From contig ML976995.1 in the NCBI GenBank assembly GCA_010015675.1, positions 354,304 through 398,841 on the forward strand: a stretch of DNA of 44,538 nt, written 5' to 3'. The stretch comes from Byssothecium circinans (lineage: Eukaryota; Ascomycota; Dothideomycetes; Pleosporales; Massarinaceae). Position 1 is the first letter of the stretch, and every line of letters begins with the position of its first letter. The position numbers and the translations under genes are program-made. The notes under the pieces were generated by a model. The model saw only the letters and a list, made by a program, of their open reading frames with translations. It was not told where the DNA came from and did no database searches. Below, piece after piece: positions 19,341 to 30,007 of the stretch.

Positions 19341-21227
19341 TCAGATAGGAAATGGAGATAAATCCGGCTTCTCATTCTGTGCTTCACACATTGGCGAGTT
19401 TAAACCGGATATCCAAGACTTTACACGCGATAGTGGCTTGGACCCATCGTCAGAACAGACTTCAGTCCAACTTTCGTCTTGTTCGTCCGAGTCAGACATA
19501 TCGAACCATTCGTGCTTCCATATATCCCTTTCGTGCCGTGCATGCCCGTCAAAGCGCAGCCAGCCAAGGATATTGCGCGTTGTGTTTTCAGAGATGACCT
19601 CTTTCTCGCGAGCTAACGCTCCGTAAAAGGTGGGAATCTGTCCCTCACCGTTGAGCTCTTGTGTGGGTGAGTGGTTTCGAGGGTTGTGGATAACTGCCTC
19701 CCCCGACGATCGGAATTCAAACTCATCGTTGGTACAGTCCCAGAAGAAGCCCTGATACTGAAGTCTGTGAGCTTCGCACTCGGCATGGACCCGGACTTCG
19801 ACGTCGACATCGTCAAGGGGAGTTGCGCCGAATGGTTTCCATTGACAGACCGGAACCCGGACGTGGTGGTTTGCTTGAGAGAGGAAGAGGAGCCGACACT
19901 CATCCGCGCGCGCTACATGTCCATGTACCACAAGAGGGTATGATACAGGTTGCTGTATGAACGACTGTACTGTTCCCGACCATATAGCCGCGTGAAGCTC
20001 TATCGGTATTAACCCAAACCGAACATCCTGTAAAAGTTTCTTCTGCAGGCTAAGGATCGTGATGCCAAGCCAGAGGTATGCAACCTTGGGTGAGCGTTCC
20101 ATACACATGCGTCCAAGAAGGTATGGGTTGTTGCCGGCCAAATAGTCAATAGCAGCTAAAGCTCCTTGGAGCCATGGGGTAACGGCGTTGCATTCTACGC
20201 TGGGCTCGTAGAAGATACCGAGCAACATGGGACGTATACCTCTGATGTTGCAGCTCAAGGTGAGAAGTTTGTCTAGGTGATGGCCTTGGTGTATCCAGTC
20301 ATGCTGCAATTGACCATCATAGGGGGTGGATGGAAGCTCCGATGATTGCGTCCGGTTGCTGACTAGAGGAGCTGGCAGTTGCAGTGTCTGGTGGCTGCCC
20401 ATGGATGGAAATAGAAGGACGGCGGCCAGAGCAGCATGGCTCTGGTCGATGATATTGTGATGTTCGCAGAATCTGTTCAGATAGCTACAGGCATCCGAGA
20501 ATGACGGAGTCAAATGCGGCGAAGGCGATTCATTTATCACTCGCGATAAAGAAAATTCGAGGCCCGGCTGGAGTCGGATTGACCAAGGTGATGAGAATGA
20601 GTGTTGTTCCAAGGTCATGGTCGCTTGCCAACCCTGGCCCAGTGCCAGGACAGCGGCCCACCATCGAGCCTCTTCTGGATTCGCGTTACCGATGTCTATG
20701 TTGATCGCGTTCTGGTCATTCTCATGACTAGTTGCAGCGTCGCGGTATTTCGCTTGGCAGTCGGTGTATCTTAGGGAGCAGGGCCCAGGCATGATCTCTG
20801 TCCAGCGAGCTGATAGAATATATGCCCATGCCAATATGAGAACAGCAACGTAGTTCTCGTTGCGAGCAAACCATGATGCGTAGCCGGAATCGCACTGAGC
20901 CGTCTCAGAGATCGATAGTGAAACTGGATCCTTTAGAGTGACATCGATCCGCACCGGTTGCCGAAATGTTGGCAAACCATGATCGCAAGTTGCTCCCGTG
21001 GATCCCCAGACGGATGAGCCGGTGGCGAAAACCTGGCTGTTGTTATGCGTCAGGCTTAAGTTGCGCGGAAAGAACGGCTGTTGAGAAAACGCGTCCTGGG
21101 CGAAGAGGCAATAGGCGGGAGGCTGGGAGTCTGTGATGACATGTAAATAAAGCCGGGCCCATGTTCTAAAACTTGCCTCGTAGATCAACCGGAACTGCTC
21201 GCCACTTATTCGGATTGCATCATCCAT
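19341..21227 (-). CDS. Fungal protein of unknown function (628 aa)
   Basis: A single uninterrupted exon begins at the ATG at 21225-21227, and its 628 codons contain no stop. I do not recognise a named domain. The sequence starts MDDAIRISGEQFRLIYEASF. It has a moderately hydrophobic segment (NYVAVLILAWAYILSARW) followed by EEARWWAAVLALGQGWQATM. Later it has QGALAAIDYLAGNNPYLLGRMCMER and YLWLGITILSLQKKLL. The C-terminal third contains FFWDCTNDEFEF, ILGWLRFDGHARHERDIW and an acidic stretch SDSDEQDESW. No signal peptide. The length, intact frame and protein-like composition make a real gene very likely. It resembles lineage-restricted fungal hypothetical proteins; no function is proposed. Confidence 0.85.
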   Translation of the reverse strand: MDDAIRISGEQFRLIYEASFRTWARLYLHVITDSQPPAYCLFAQDAFSQQPFFPRNLSLTHNNSQVFATGSSVWGSTGATCDHGLPTFRQPVRIDVTLKDPVSLSISETAQCDSGYASWFARNENYVAVLILAWAYILSARWTEIMPGPCSLRYTDCQAKYRDAATSHENDQNAINIDIGNANPEEARWWAAVLALGQGWQATMTLEQHSFSSPWSIRLQPGLEFSLSRVINESPSPHLTPSFSDACSYLNRFCEHHNIIDQSHAALAAVLLFPSMGSHQTLQLPAPLVSNRTQSSELPSTPYDGQLQHDWIHQGHHLDKLLTLSCNIRGIRPMLLGIFYEPSVECNAVTPWLQGALAAIDYLAGNNPYLLGRMCMERSPKVAYLWLGITILSLQKKLLQDVRFGLIPIELHAAIWSGTVQSFIQQPVSYPLVVHGHVARADECRLLFLSQANHHVRVPVCQWKPFGATPLDDVDVEVRVHAECEAHRLQYQGFFWDCTNDEFEFRSSGEAVIHNPRNHSPTQELNGEGQIPTFYGALAREKEVISENTTRNILGWLRFDGHARHERDIWKHEWFDMSDSDEQDESWTEVCSDDGSKPLSRVKSWISGLNSPMCEAQNEKPDLSPFPI

Positions 21228-21823
21228 GGTCGGGTAGGGAAAGGCGGAGCACGTTGTCGTTTAGTTGAGCGCCTGCCCAATGTAGTGCAGCCGTTTATTA
21301 ACCAATCATTTTTTGGTGATCCTCGATCACGTGATGGATAAAACTTCAGGTGAACTGGTGGGATTCCATGGGAGATAAAAACTCTGGCGGAATGAGAGAA
21401 TGACATATCGAAGTTGGTCGAATGGATTTATCCGGGAACGGGAGCGACGGGAAAGGGCGGAGGCCGCCAGCGTTTGGTTCGCCGAGATGGACGACGAACG
21501 AATCTATTTTTGCGCAAAACAAAGCCACCAACGCCTAACGGCAGCCACTCGTGCTACGATCGCGAGATGCGTAGAACAGGCAACGCGGTCGTGGGGGCAG
21601 GTAGTGTAGCTGTAAGGGAGAACTCCGTAAGGAAAAAAATCTATATCGAAGGATGCGAAATGAGGGCATAGCTAGAGGTAGTACGAATAAGCATAGGGTG
21701 AACTTGAAGAACATGAATAATCTAAGGAGACTATGTAGATAAGGCTGGTGGTAGACGTAGAAGATTATTCGGATCTGTCTATCCCAACGATAGGAGTCTC
21801 CTGTTCGAACTGGAGAACCGATA
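21228..21823. other. Intergenic, no gene seen
   Basis: It contains the second copy of the short dispersed repeat (21674-21705). Overlapping frames around 21400-21670 have no recognisable features. The 3' end of the adjacent minus-strand gene might extend into this region by an alternative last intron. Confidence 0.45.
21674..21705 (+). repeat. Short dispersed repeat, copy 2
   Basis: This is the partner of 18778-18809, same orientation, about 2.9 kb away on the other side of the 628-aa gene. Confidence 0.5.
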
Positions 21824-23008
21824 TTAGCGAACAAAACGGGCCTCATGAAGATTACAGTCGTCACTCACCACATAACCGCAACCGCCTACAAATTTGATGA
21901 TATCGCCAGTGTCATCATCCTGCAGCGTAAACTTCTCTTCCCTCTTACCACATCCATCACAATCCGCTAAGTAACTTCGAAATCCCATATGCTTCAAGTC
22001 GAGCACCTTTTCCTCGCCACTCGTTCTCTCAGCCTTTAAAACCCATCGGTCTGCGCCATTTTCTACCTCTTTAACTGCATCCCGAATAATCCAGCCTTCA
22101 TTACCGATCAGTTCCTTGGCGCTTTCAGCAAGCCCTTTTTGAATGTCTGGAACCGCGATGATGTTGGCAGGGATGGGATCTGCGTCACCATAGTAGCATA
22201 TCATATACGTTGGGATGTATTCGATTTGGATCTGCTTCCAATGCGTCCCCAGGTTTTTGAGGAAGTCGTAGTCCACCAGGTAGCCGTCGGTGTCGTTGGG
22301 ATAAGTTAGATTTGTGCCGTACCCGTTCCAATAATTCTCGGTATAACTGTCGTCACTATCCGTTTCGACGTAATAGTCTTCTTCATTTGCGTTTTCGGTG
22401 GGGGGATATGATCTGAACAGACAGACTGTGAGATGCAGGCTTCTGTGCAAGGTGAAATCATCGCGTTAGTAGCACGTTCAAAAGCATATCTAGCGACCCA
22501 CTTACTCAAGTACGCAGTGATCCATACCCTTGATCACCTTTCCCAACCCCGCAAAATCTTCATCGTTTCCATACCATCTCTCTTTCCCTCTTGGAACGAT
22601 GAGGTTGTAACACTTGTCGTCACGATCAACAGGACAGCTGCCCATCTGCAAATACAATGCAGCGGACTTCACCCTTCCAATGTCAAAGATGGATGAGCTT
22701 CCATCGAGCGTAAGATCCCGACGCCGATTCACGTCCGATGTGCAGGAGCGCTGTACCTTTGCGTGCCTGTAGAATTGGTCTAACCCTTCGGAAAGAATTT
22801 GACGAGAGGTGAGCAGCCAACGTAGATTGCGGTTTGAGTTGTAAAGATAAGGCTCGATATTGTTTTCTTCTTCGAGGTAATGGACATCGAGAGAGACGTC
22901 GACGTCGGTGATGTAGGTTGAAGCGGATTGGTTGAGGAGCGCGTAATGGTAGATGCAATCCCGCAGTTCGCGGGAGAGCCAGAAGAATGGTGAGTTGGGT
23001 GCTGCCAT
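21824..23008 (-). CDS. F-box/2EXR-like fungal protein
   Basis: Exons 23008-22506 and 22442-21824 (63-nt intron, GTAAGT donor, GCACAG acceptor) give 373 aa. The N-terminus SPFFWLSRELRDCIYHYALL is the L-x-x-E-L-R-x-x-I-Y helix typical of fungal F-box-like and 2EXR proteins. It is followed by NLRWLLTSRQILSEGLDQFYRHA, another hallmark. The C-terminal exon is acidic (EDYYVETDSDD) and ends in a Cys-rich area (LADCDGCGKREEKFTL, FVGGCGYVV). A GTGAGT sits just after GGCGYV (about 21866); with the acceptor GAACAG near 21798 it would give a slightly different C-terminus. Probably a protein-interaction or ubiquitin-ligase adaptor, by family analogy only. Confidence 0.8.
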
Positions 23009-23562
23009 TCCTATCGGTTAAGTGACGAGGAAATGCAGTTACCAAGGTGAATTGCAGGTTGGAGGGTTCTTGTACTTAATACGTCTCGCATGATGCGGCA
23101 CAGCGCAACTGCCTACGACTGGTGCCTAGGCTAGGCCTCAAGCGGATAGTTTGCATACAGAAGATGTTTTCAGCTATCTTAGTTATTCATGTTGCGAGTG
23201 ATTAGTTTGCAAATGTTGGATCCCATCGAGCGGAGTTCTGGTGGAAGGGCTAATGAAGGGCATAATGAAAGGCAGGAGGCAGCTGCAAAAGCAGGATGAT
23301 TAAACATCGCAACACGTGCTGTATCTCTTCTGGGAACGCTTTATGGAGTTTGCCTGACCAAATCCGTTGTTGAAGATTCCATTTCGACTGCAAGCACTTA
23401 GGAGGGTTTTGCGGAGAGCCTTGGGTAAACGCTAATGACTAAGCGTCTAGCCGTAAGCAGCTAGACAAAGACACCTGGCTTTCTGAGTGTTGAATCGCGA
23501 CGACGTCAGATACCGCAACGCGCGCATTCACTCCTTTTACATTCTCGCGCAAGTTGGCCATA
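23009..23562. other. Divergent intergenic region, no gene seen
   Basis: It separates the F-box-like gene (minus) from the J-domain gene (plus) and should hold both promoters. No distinctive motif noted. Confidence 0.45.
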
Positions 23563-24725
23563 ATGGCGAACGTGACTTTTTCTTGGGATACCATCGGGCC
23601 TTTTTTTGTGTGGCAGTTCCTCATTCCCCTTGTAAACATCCCCTGTCCTGCATATATCCTCAACAATACTGACCATCGTAGGCGGCAGGCTGGATACAGA
23701 GCATCCTCTACTCAATTTTCATACGCGCCGGCGATCCTAAACCAACACCGGGCACCCTCCGCTTCGTTCGTCATCGTCGCCAGATCCTCATCTGCATCTA
23801 CGCCGCCTACTTTGCTTTCACCATCTACGAAGTCGACTTCAACCTACAAAAGTCGAGCAATGCGTACAATGACCTCGGATTACCGATCGACGTCGACGAG
23901 AATGCCCTGCAGAAGCGCTTCCGAAAGTTGACCATAATGTACCACCCGGATAAGGTCAAGGGCGGTGAGCGGGAACGGGAGCGGGCGAGCGCCTTTTATG
24001 TGCATTTGAAGGACATGAGGGACATTGTGCTGGATCCCGCGAAGCGGTTTGCATACGATCGGTTTGGCCCCGACATATTCAGGCAGTGCACAAAGTGTGT
24101 GACAGTTAAGGAGTACGTGGACAATTCGCTGCTTACGGCTGTTGGGACGTATGGCGTGCTGCTTGTGATGATGGTCGGCTCCAACGCCCTTGGATTCTGG
24201 AAAGATGGCGCGTATTGGCGGTACGTTGCTATTCTCGCCGTCGCAGTTCTCGACATGCGCACCGCTATGCGCCCAGACCACCCATCCTTCCTCACTAAAT
24301 GGCTGAACCCGCTCGTCACATCCTGGAATCTGCGCCCGGCTTACCTACCTTTCCAAGTCACCATCATCGCAAAGAAAGCCTCCATTTCCGCGGCGCAGTT
24401 CCTCGGTCTCTTGATCCCACTGTATCGAGACGACCCGCAGAAACCGGCCAAAGCAGCCGATGACTCGGAGCAGGAGCGCCACAAACAGATCGACCGCCTC
24501 GAAGAGATGATCAACCATTCCAATGCCGACGCGACTAGACTTCTGGAGCTAGAGTCGACCCCATTTAAGGAGAATGAACAGGCCAAGAGCGAATTAAGGG
24601 AGGCGCTAAAGAAGTATATGGTGCAGAATGTGGTGCATCAGGAGAAGGACGTGAGGAATGCTATTGGTCAAAGTATCGCTAGGCGGCGCGCTGGAGCACC
24701 GCATGGTGCCATAGGGACGAAATGA
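23563..24725 (+). CDS. Membrane-bound J-domain (DnaJ-like) co-chaperone
   Basis: Exons 23563-23631 and 23682-24725 (50-nt intron, GTAAAC donor, CGTAG acceptor) give 370 aa. The first exon encodes a hydrophobic N-terminus (TIGPFFVWQFLIPL) that continues as AAGWIQSILYSIFIRAGDPKP, then a second membrane helix (QILICIYAAYFAFTIYEV). The J domain follows: YNDLGLPIDVDENALQKRFRKL, with HPD at about residues 111-113 (MYHPDKVK), then DPAKRFAYDRFGPD. Two more hydrophobic stretches (GTYGVLLVMMVGSNAL, YWRYVAILAVAVL) precede a charged, coiled C-terminus (EQERHKQIDRLEEMI). The layout fits a fungal ER-membrane J protein stimulating an Hsp70. The intact HPD argues for activity. It is a single gene, with a tandem duplication directly downstream. 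Confidence 0.9.
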
Positions 24726-24741
24726 GCATCACGATAGCATA

Positions 24742-24993
24742 GCTTTATCAGTAATGTATATTTCTAACTACATAAACATGACCCAGACTTTTGACAGCGA
24801 CTCACGCGTGCTAAAAAAGTAAAAGCCAAGAGAAGCGTGCAACCCTTCGACGTATGATATAAGAATTTGCTTAATATAGGGCTTCATCAATATTGTATAT
24901 ATTCAAACTACGTAAACCTCGTCCAAACTTTTGACAGCGACTCACACACGGGCTAAAAGGTTAAGGTGAATGGAAGTGTACAGCCCGTCAGGT
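24742..24993 (+). repeat. Two tandem, diverged copies of a segment of about 110 bp
   Basis: Copies at 24742-24852 and 24881-24993 are aligned with a period of 139-140 bases. They share gctt(t/c)atca and an identical 19-base core acttttgacagcgactcac (24787-24805 and 24927-24945). The pair fills the space between the J-domain stop and the 3' end of the next gene remnant. It is a local duplication of intergenic or 3'-UTR sequence. Confidence 0.8.
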
Positions 24994-25014
24994 ACCTGCA
25001 TTACACTCAAGCGA

Positions 25015-25542
25015 TCATTCAAGAGGACTGTATGAAATATCAAGATCATGTTCCCCTTCCTCCAAAAGTTCGACGACCTTCTTGGCAAAGGCCACTGATC
25101 CGGGGGCTCGCAGGGTGGCATCGGGAGCGCTTTCGATGCGTAAGACCTCGAGAATAGTGGCCGCCTTGAAATTCTTGAGCAGAGTCCTCAGTATATTGTA
25201 TAGCCGAAGCGACTTCTCTTGTTGCGCACTTCCAGTCAGCCAGTTGAGCCGGAAGCTATAGTGACCCACGTGATCTTGTGCAGGGACGAATGGATTCAGC
25301 GCGAATCCACCAAGGCCTGAAAGTGCTACAACTTTGTACTTGATGGAGGGCTGTTGATCTCCGGCAATCTTAGATTTAAGGCGTTTGGCGAAGTTGTAGG
25401 AGGTGCGTACGTAGAGGTCACAGCAGACGAAGCCGCATCGAGAGCAGGTTTTGGTTCTCCTGCTTCTATTCTAATCCAAACTTCGAATAGTCTCTGTCGG
25501 GAGATCGAGAAGCCCGGGAGGCGTGGTGACGTGGTCTGACAT
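25015..25542 (-). pseudogene. F-box-like gene remnant with an in-frame stop
   Basis: The ATG at 25540-25542 opens MSDHVTTPPGLLDLPTETIR, which resembles the start of a fungal F-box motif. It meets a TAG at 25471-25473 after 23 codons. The same frame then stays open to 25015 and reads like a real protein: TCSRCGFVCCDLYV, FAKRLKSKIAGDQQPS, YKVVALSGLGGFALNPF, HYSFRLNWLTGSAQQEKSLR, ILRTLLKNFKAATILEVLRIE and VAFAKKVVELLEEGEHDLDI. No splice pair that would remove the stop is visible. It is either a one-stop pseudogene or a gene whose first exon I have misplaced. Family assignment is tentative. Confidence 0.5.
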
Positions 25543-26576
25543 TGTCGCTTGTGTACGGACAGGTGCAGGAGCAGTGTCAAGGACTGGGGATGTACTCAAG
25601 AGAAGGTGGATGTTTGGTGGGGCGGGTAGACTGGTATGCGGTCGTGGTGGTTCGGTGTTGTGGATGTGTTATGGTCTGAGTAAATAATTATAAAAGAGCG
25701 CACGGAAGGGTCTATAATAAACCGTTCAAAGCATGCATGTGATATCTTGGTTGTGGAGGGAGGAGAGTAGCTACGAGCCACCATCAGGATACGGGAATCT
25801 ACTGGAGAACTGTTGGCTTGACTTGCACTCGCTTAATGATATAGACAGACTAGATTATACCTTCTAAGGGATGCGCACGATGTTGATAAGGTAGCGTCCT
25901 GCGGAAGTCACACAGTATGAATAAAGTTTGTGTGTTAGATATACCAAAAGTAGTCAGCATAGGAAAGAGGTTCTAAAAGTACTTTACGACATTGCAGTAC
26001 GCGCGTCGCGTAATGCCTAGCGGCGTCGTATCTACCCGTTTGTGAAAATGAAAATACATTGCGATTAGCTTGAAAGATCCTCTTGAGACTCGTCTAAGGT
26101 TGTGTCAGTACTTCTCACGTAGAACAATGAGTCGACTCTTCCGGCCTTGTTATTCCCCAAGACACTGTTTCGTTAAAGAATCCGAAACTAAGCTTTGCCA
26201 CCCTTCCCCGGTCATTCACTAATATTGAAAAGCTACGTTCCTCACTTCCGTGGCAAGTTACACTTGGAAAGCCATGACTGGATAAAAACCTACCCGCTGG
26301 AATTTGTACCAGGCGATCTAACTACCTGGGATGAGTTCTACATAATAGCCAACATGGACTGACGTATCAACTTTACACTATGTCGCACTCGTCCAACGCT
26401 CAAAGCGGGGAAGGGAGTACGGACGGTTACGATAGAGGGCCAAACGACTTCCCCTCAAGCCGACCCCTCCGACTGTTCCATTCCCACCACCATCATCGTC
26501 TCTTCTGCGATCAAACGTATTCCAAGCAAGCGAAATTCTCAAATTGCATTTATCTCCGCAAACCGCTTACGCAACT
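25543..26576. other. About 1 kb without a supported gene
   Basis: It holds the presumed promoter of the large membrane-protein gene at its right end. No coding, RNA or repeat feature recognised. Confidence 0.45.
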
Positions 26577-29427
26577 ATGTCAACAACGTCGACCCCCAAC
26601 GCAACCGCACCTACGGCCACCCGATCCTCCTTTGCCGGCAAAGAGTTCTCAAACAACCTCCTCAGCGACCTTGCACCGCTCCTCACACTCTTCGGCGAGC
26701 AAGTTACGAAGCATTTCCTGAGCATGTCCCTCGGTTGGTTCGATCACTTCTTGCTCGCGGTTGGACCGCTCGGTATCATAACTATCCTGGTCAGCGCCAT
26801 CCGGGTCGGTGGATCTCGAAGATTGAAAGCTGTGGTAGGAAGGTCGCGAGAGAGCAGAGCGAAAGTTGAAGCTGAACTCATGACCTCTACTTCGGACGAA
26901 GTTTGTGAGCTTTGGGACGGCCGGGAAATCGTTCGGGTAGTTGGTGTTGCGGACAGCAAAGACTTTTTGGTGCACCTCCAGCAGAAGCAAGCTGGGATAC
27001 CGCCGCGGAGGAAACAATGGACCTTTCCCACATTTGGCTATGTGCTCTTGGCTCGCTTTGGTCTGCACTTCCTTAGTCCCGCGGAAGACCTCGAAACAAG
27101 GGAAGAATTTTCAGTAAAAACACTGGAAAACAGAATTTTTTACTGCCGAAGTAGGACAGGGTATGGATACAAAAAGTATAACCACCGTGATGGTCCGCCT
27201 AATCTCTCGTTGAACCTCTTGGCATCGACACCTGGACGTAGCGAAAAGTTCCTTTGGGTATGCTTTTCAATTGCAGCTCAATATTCTACTCTTATTCTTC
27301 CGGCCCACTGGATATATCAATTCAATTGGAGAAATGATGGCGACCTAGGACAATCCTACGCATATCCTCTGTATTCGGTTGGGTGCATTTTTGTCTTTTT
27401 TGGTGTTATCTACTACTCTCGCATCATTGAAGCTCAATCCTTGAAAATGAAAATCATCGATTTGCCAGTGAATAGGAATCACGCAAGATTTTTTACTATC
27501 CAAAGAGCTGTCAGGGTGGGCGATCAGCAGTACGATTCATACTTGCTTATTCACGACAACAACAAAGCTCGAGGCTTACGAACTTCAAGACCAACCACAC
27601 AGAAGTACAGGTATTTTCAAACCTTTACATCTCTATACGCACAATGCTGATATATTCCTAGCTTGCGTGCGGCTATTGCAACACTAGTAACTCTCGCCGG
27701 ATTTATGTGTCAATTCGTAGGCCTACGAACCATGCACTGGTCAACAACACTATTGACTCTTTACATCACCATTATAATGACAGGAGTGCGCGTATGGGCT
27801 CGCCGAGCGACCGTTTCCCGTTCGCGATGCTTGAAACTGCCCCAGCACCTGGAGTTACCCTGGACGACGCTGTACATCGACTATCAATCAAAGAAAGCCA
27901 CGGCAAAGGGGAAATTGGCAGACGAATGGGAGGATAAAGATACGATCATTCATGACTTTTTCGTGTCCCGAAAAATTAGCGGCCCATATTTTGAGGTGGC
28001 TACTGGCGGGTTTCGCGGTTTTGGATGCCGCTCATACCCACAAACCAAAGCATTCACGAATAAAGCTTGCATCGATGAATCCGACTCAGTCCTATCACTT
28101 CTTAACTCTCTCAAAAGAGCGATGCCTCCGAAAAATTCATGGTTTCCGAAATGCTGGATCAATTAGTACAAGCGATAACTGCGCTAATGACAATAGTATT
28201 GTCTGGCGAAGTTCAGTGGAGACATCTTGAGACGCCACCGAATTCTCTGACATGGTGTCTTTATCTCACCCGTCTTATTCCCAAGAGAGTTGAAGATTCG
28301 CTGGAGAATGTCGACACGAAAAACGTGTTGGAAACCGTCAAGTACGAGATTAATATCACGGCGGGGAAACGCAGCGAACAACAAATAGAGATGATCCTGA
28401 ATATTTTGGAGCTTTCGTTGTGTAGCTTCTCGCACCGTCATTGGCAGTGTGAGTTCCCATAGATTGTCAAAGATACTGTACCAAGACAGTCCAACAGTAA
28501 AACTAACTCTACAACCTAGACGATACAAGAGAGGAAGAAGGCCGCCTTCGCATTATACCATCATTTCAGCCAACAAACATTGCTGTTGCACTAAAAGAAC
28601 TACCCCTCTGGATGAGACAACCAATTGTCTATATACCAAAGCCTGACGGACGTCCTGTTGCCCCTAGCCTAATTAGACACTATGATTTGACTATGGAACC
28701 TATTTTCGGGCTCGGATATTCCTCTCTGAATCTCGAAATCCCACATTGCATGAAGCAAGCACGTACCACTGTGTGCAGAAATTGCGACGAGTTGCTTAAA
28801 GCCCCATTCAAAAATTCTGAAGATAGCGAGTATTTTGACGTCCCTATGGATCTCCAACAGCTGATGGATCCACTCTTGCAATGCTCAAATTGCTCTGCTG
28901 CCATTAATGACAGCATATCCAGGGCGGTTAAGCTTGATCATGGAACTACAGCGACACAAGTGCCGTCTCAGAAAGATGATAAATATCAGTTAGAAAGACC
29001 GCCGTTTACCGAGATAGCCGTCGAGGTGTGGAGACCATTAGATGTTGAGTATGTTCTGGAGATTTTTTCACTATTCATGCTTGAGCTTGCTTCAAAAGTT
29101 GAAAGCATTGGAGGTCATATCACAGGAGAAAATAGAGATGACCCCGTACCGGAGTATTATCACGAGTTTCGATATTATGGAGATCTGTACGTCAACTCAG
29201 TGGCGAAGAATTGGTGCGAGAGACTCATGGCCGTGGCACCAGCTCTCTTTCCAACAATGGGGGACGCCGAGATCATGGTCATCCCCGCTCTGTACAAACA
29301 CGGACTCTTGGTGGTGCCGGAGGGCAACGATAAAGATGGTGAAAAATCAAGAAGTGGAAAGTCGCATGACCGAGCGGTTGCTGGCCTAAGTCAAGGCGAG
29401 CCATCATCCTCGTCGCGGGAAGCGTGA
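26577..29427 (+). pseudogene. Large fungal multi-membrane protein of unknown function, one frameshift
   Basis: The ATG at 26577 opens exon 1 (to 27610). Exon 2 runs 27662-28448 and exon 3 28520-29427, with 51- and 71-nt introns (GTATTT and GTGAGT donors). The N-terminus has the pattern LAPLLTLFGEQVTKHFLSMS, then a membrane helix (LLAVGPLGIITILVSAIRVG), SRESRAKVEAELMTSTSDEVCELW and several further helices (FLWVCFSIAAQYSTLILPA, LYSVGCIFVFFGVIYY, VTLAGFMCQFVGLR, LTLYITIIMTGVRVWARR). I recall this from large uncharacterised fungal proteins. In exon 2 the frame breaks at an AAAA run (28113-28116): SVLSLLNSL must join KSDASEKFMVSEMLDQ, as five A's would allow. The exons total 2729 bases, one short of 910 codons. 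An unusual intron ending at 28116 is a weaker alternative. Exon 3 carries two CxxC pairs (VCRNCDELL and LQCSNCSAA), possibly metal-binding. Confidence 0.75.
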
Positions 29428-30007
29428 GGTACGGTTCTTCGACAGAAGTGTCGCAACATTGCAGCAGGCTCATACTATGGAAGGCGTGGCAAGAAGTCTG
29501 ACATATAACTGTACGTGAGATATGGCGGGAGTGACACATCAGTGCACACACGTACTGTGTAGGATTTCGCCGGATTCAGGCTTTATTGCCATTTATGCCC
29601 CTTTTTCTTAGACTGGCTTTAGCACACTCCATCAGCACATTCTATTTTCAGCATCCTTCTTAGCAGTTTTCTTAATACACAATTTCTCACTTTTTTTATA
29701 CGCGCTCGGTGTTCCATGTTTTCTCTACGAGAATAGTTTGAAACACGTACAGAGGGTATATATAAGGCCCAGTACTTTACCTGAAATATCAGCTTTTACA
29801 AACTCGTGACTTCCTTGGGTGACCTTTCTACGAAAAAATGCTCTCCTCAACCTTTTATACCATTACCTTCTATGACTCACCATCCTCATCTCACTCCCTC
29901 TATAATAACATAAGAAGCACTAATTAAGTTAATGTTAATGCAAGGAGACATACTATTTTCCTATAAACAATGTTATACTGTAATAATAGAAGAACGAGTA
30001 AGCATTG
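29428..30007. other. Convergent intergenic region with the TATA-leader block
   Basis: It lies between the 3' ends of the large membrane-protein gene (plus) and the ZZ-finger gene (minus). Its main content is copy A of a repeated TATA-leader block, listed separately. Confidence 0.5.
29756..29927 (+). repeat. TATA-leader-ATG block, copy A
   Basis: A TATATATAAG box (29757) is followed by gcccagtactttacc, cttttacaaactcgtga and acctttctacgaaaaaATG (ATG at 29838). The open frame after the ATG is only 29 codons (MLSSTFYTITFYD...). The 85 bases from TATA to ATG align with 35416-35496, where the ATG also starts a short frame. Differences are mostly A/G and C/T transitions. It may be a promoter-leader copied with a small, now decayed gene. 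Confidence 0.6.

Noticed and set aside
21785..21825. gttcgaac sequence resembling a tRNA T-loop
   Set aside because: No acceptor, D or anticodon arms can be folded around it. No tRNA gene was found in the window.
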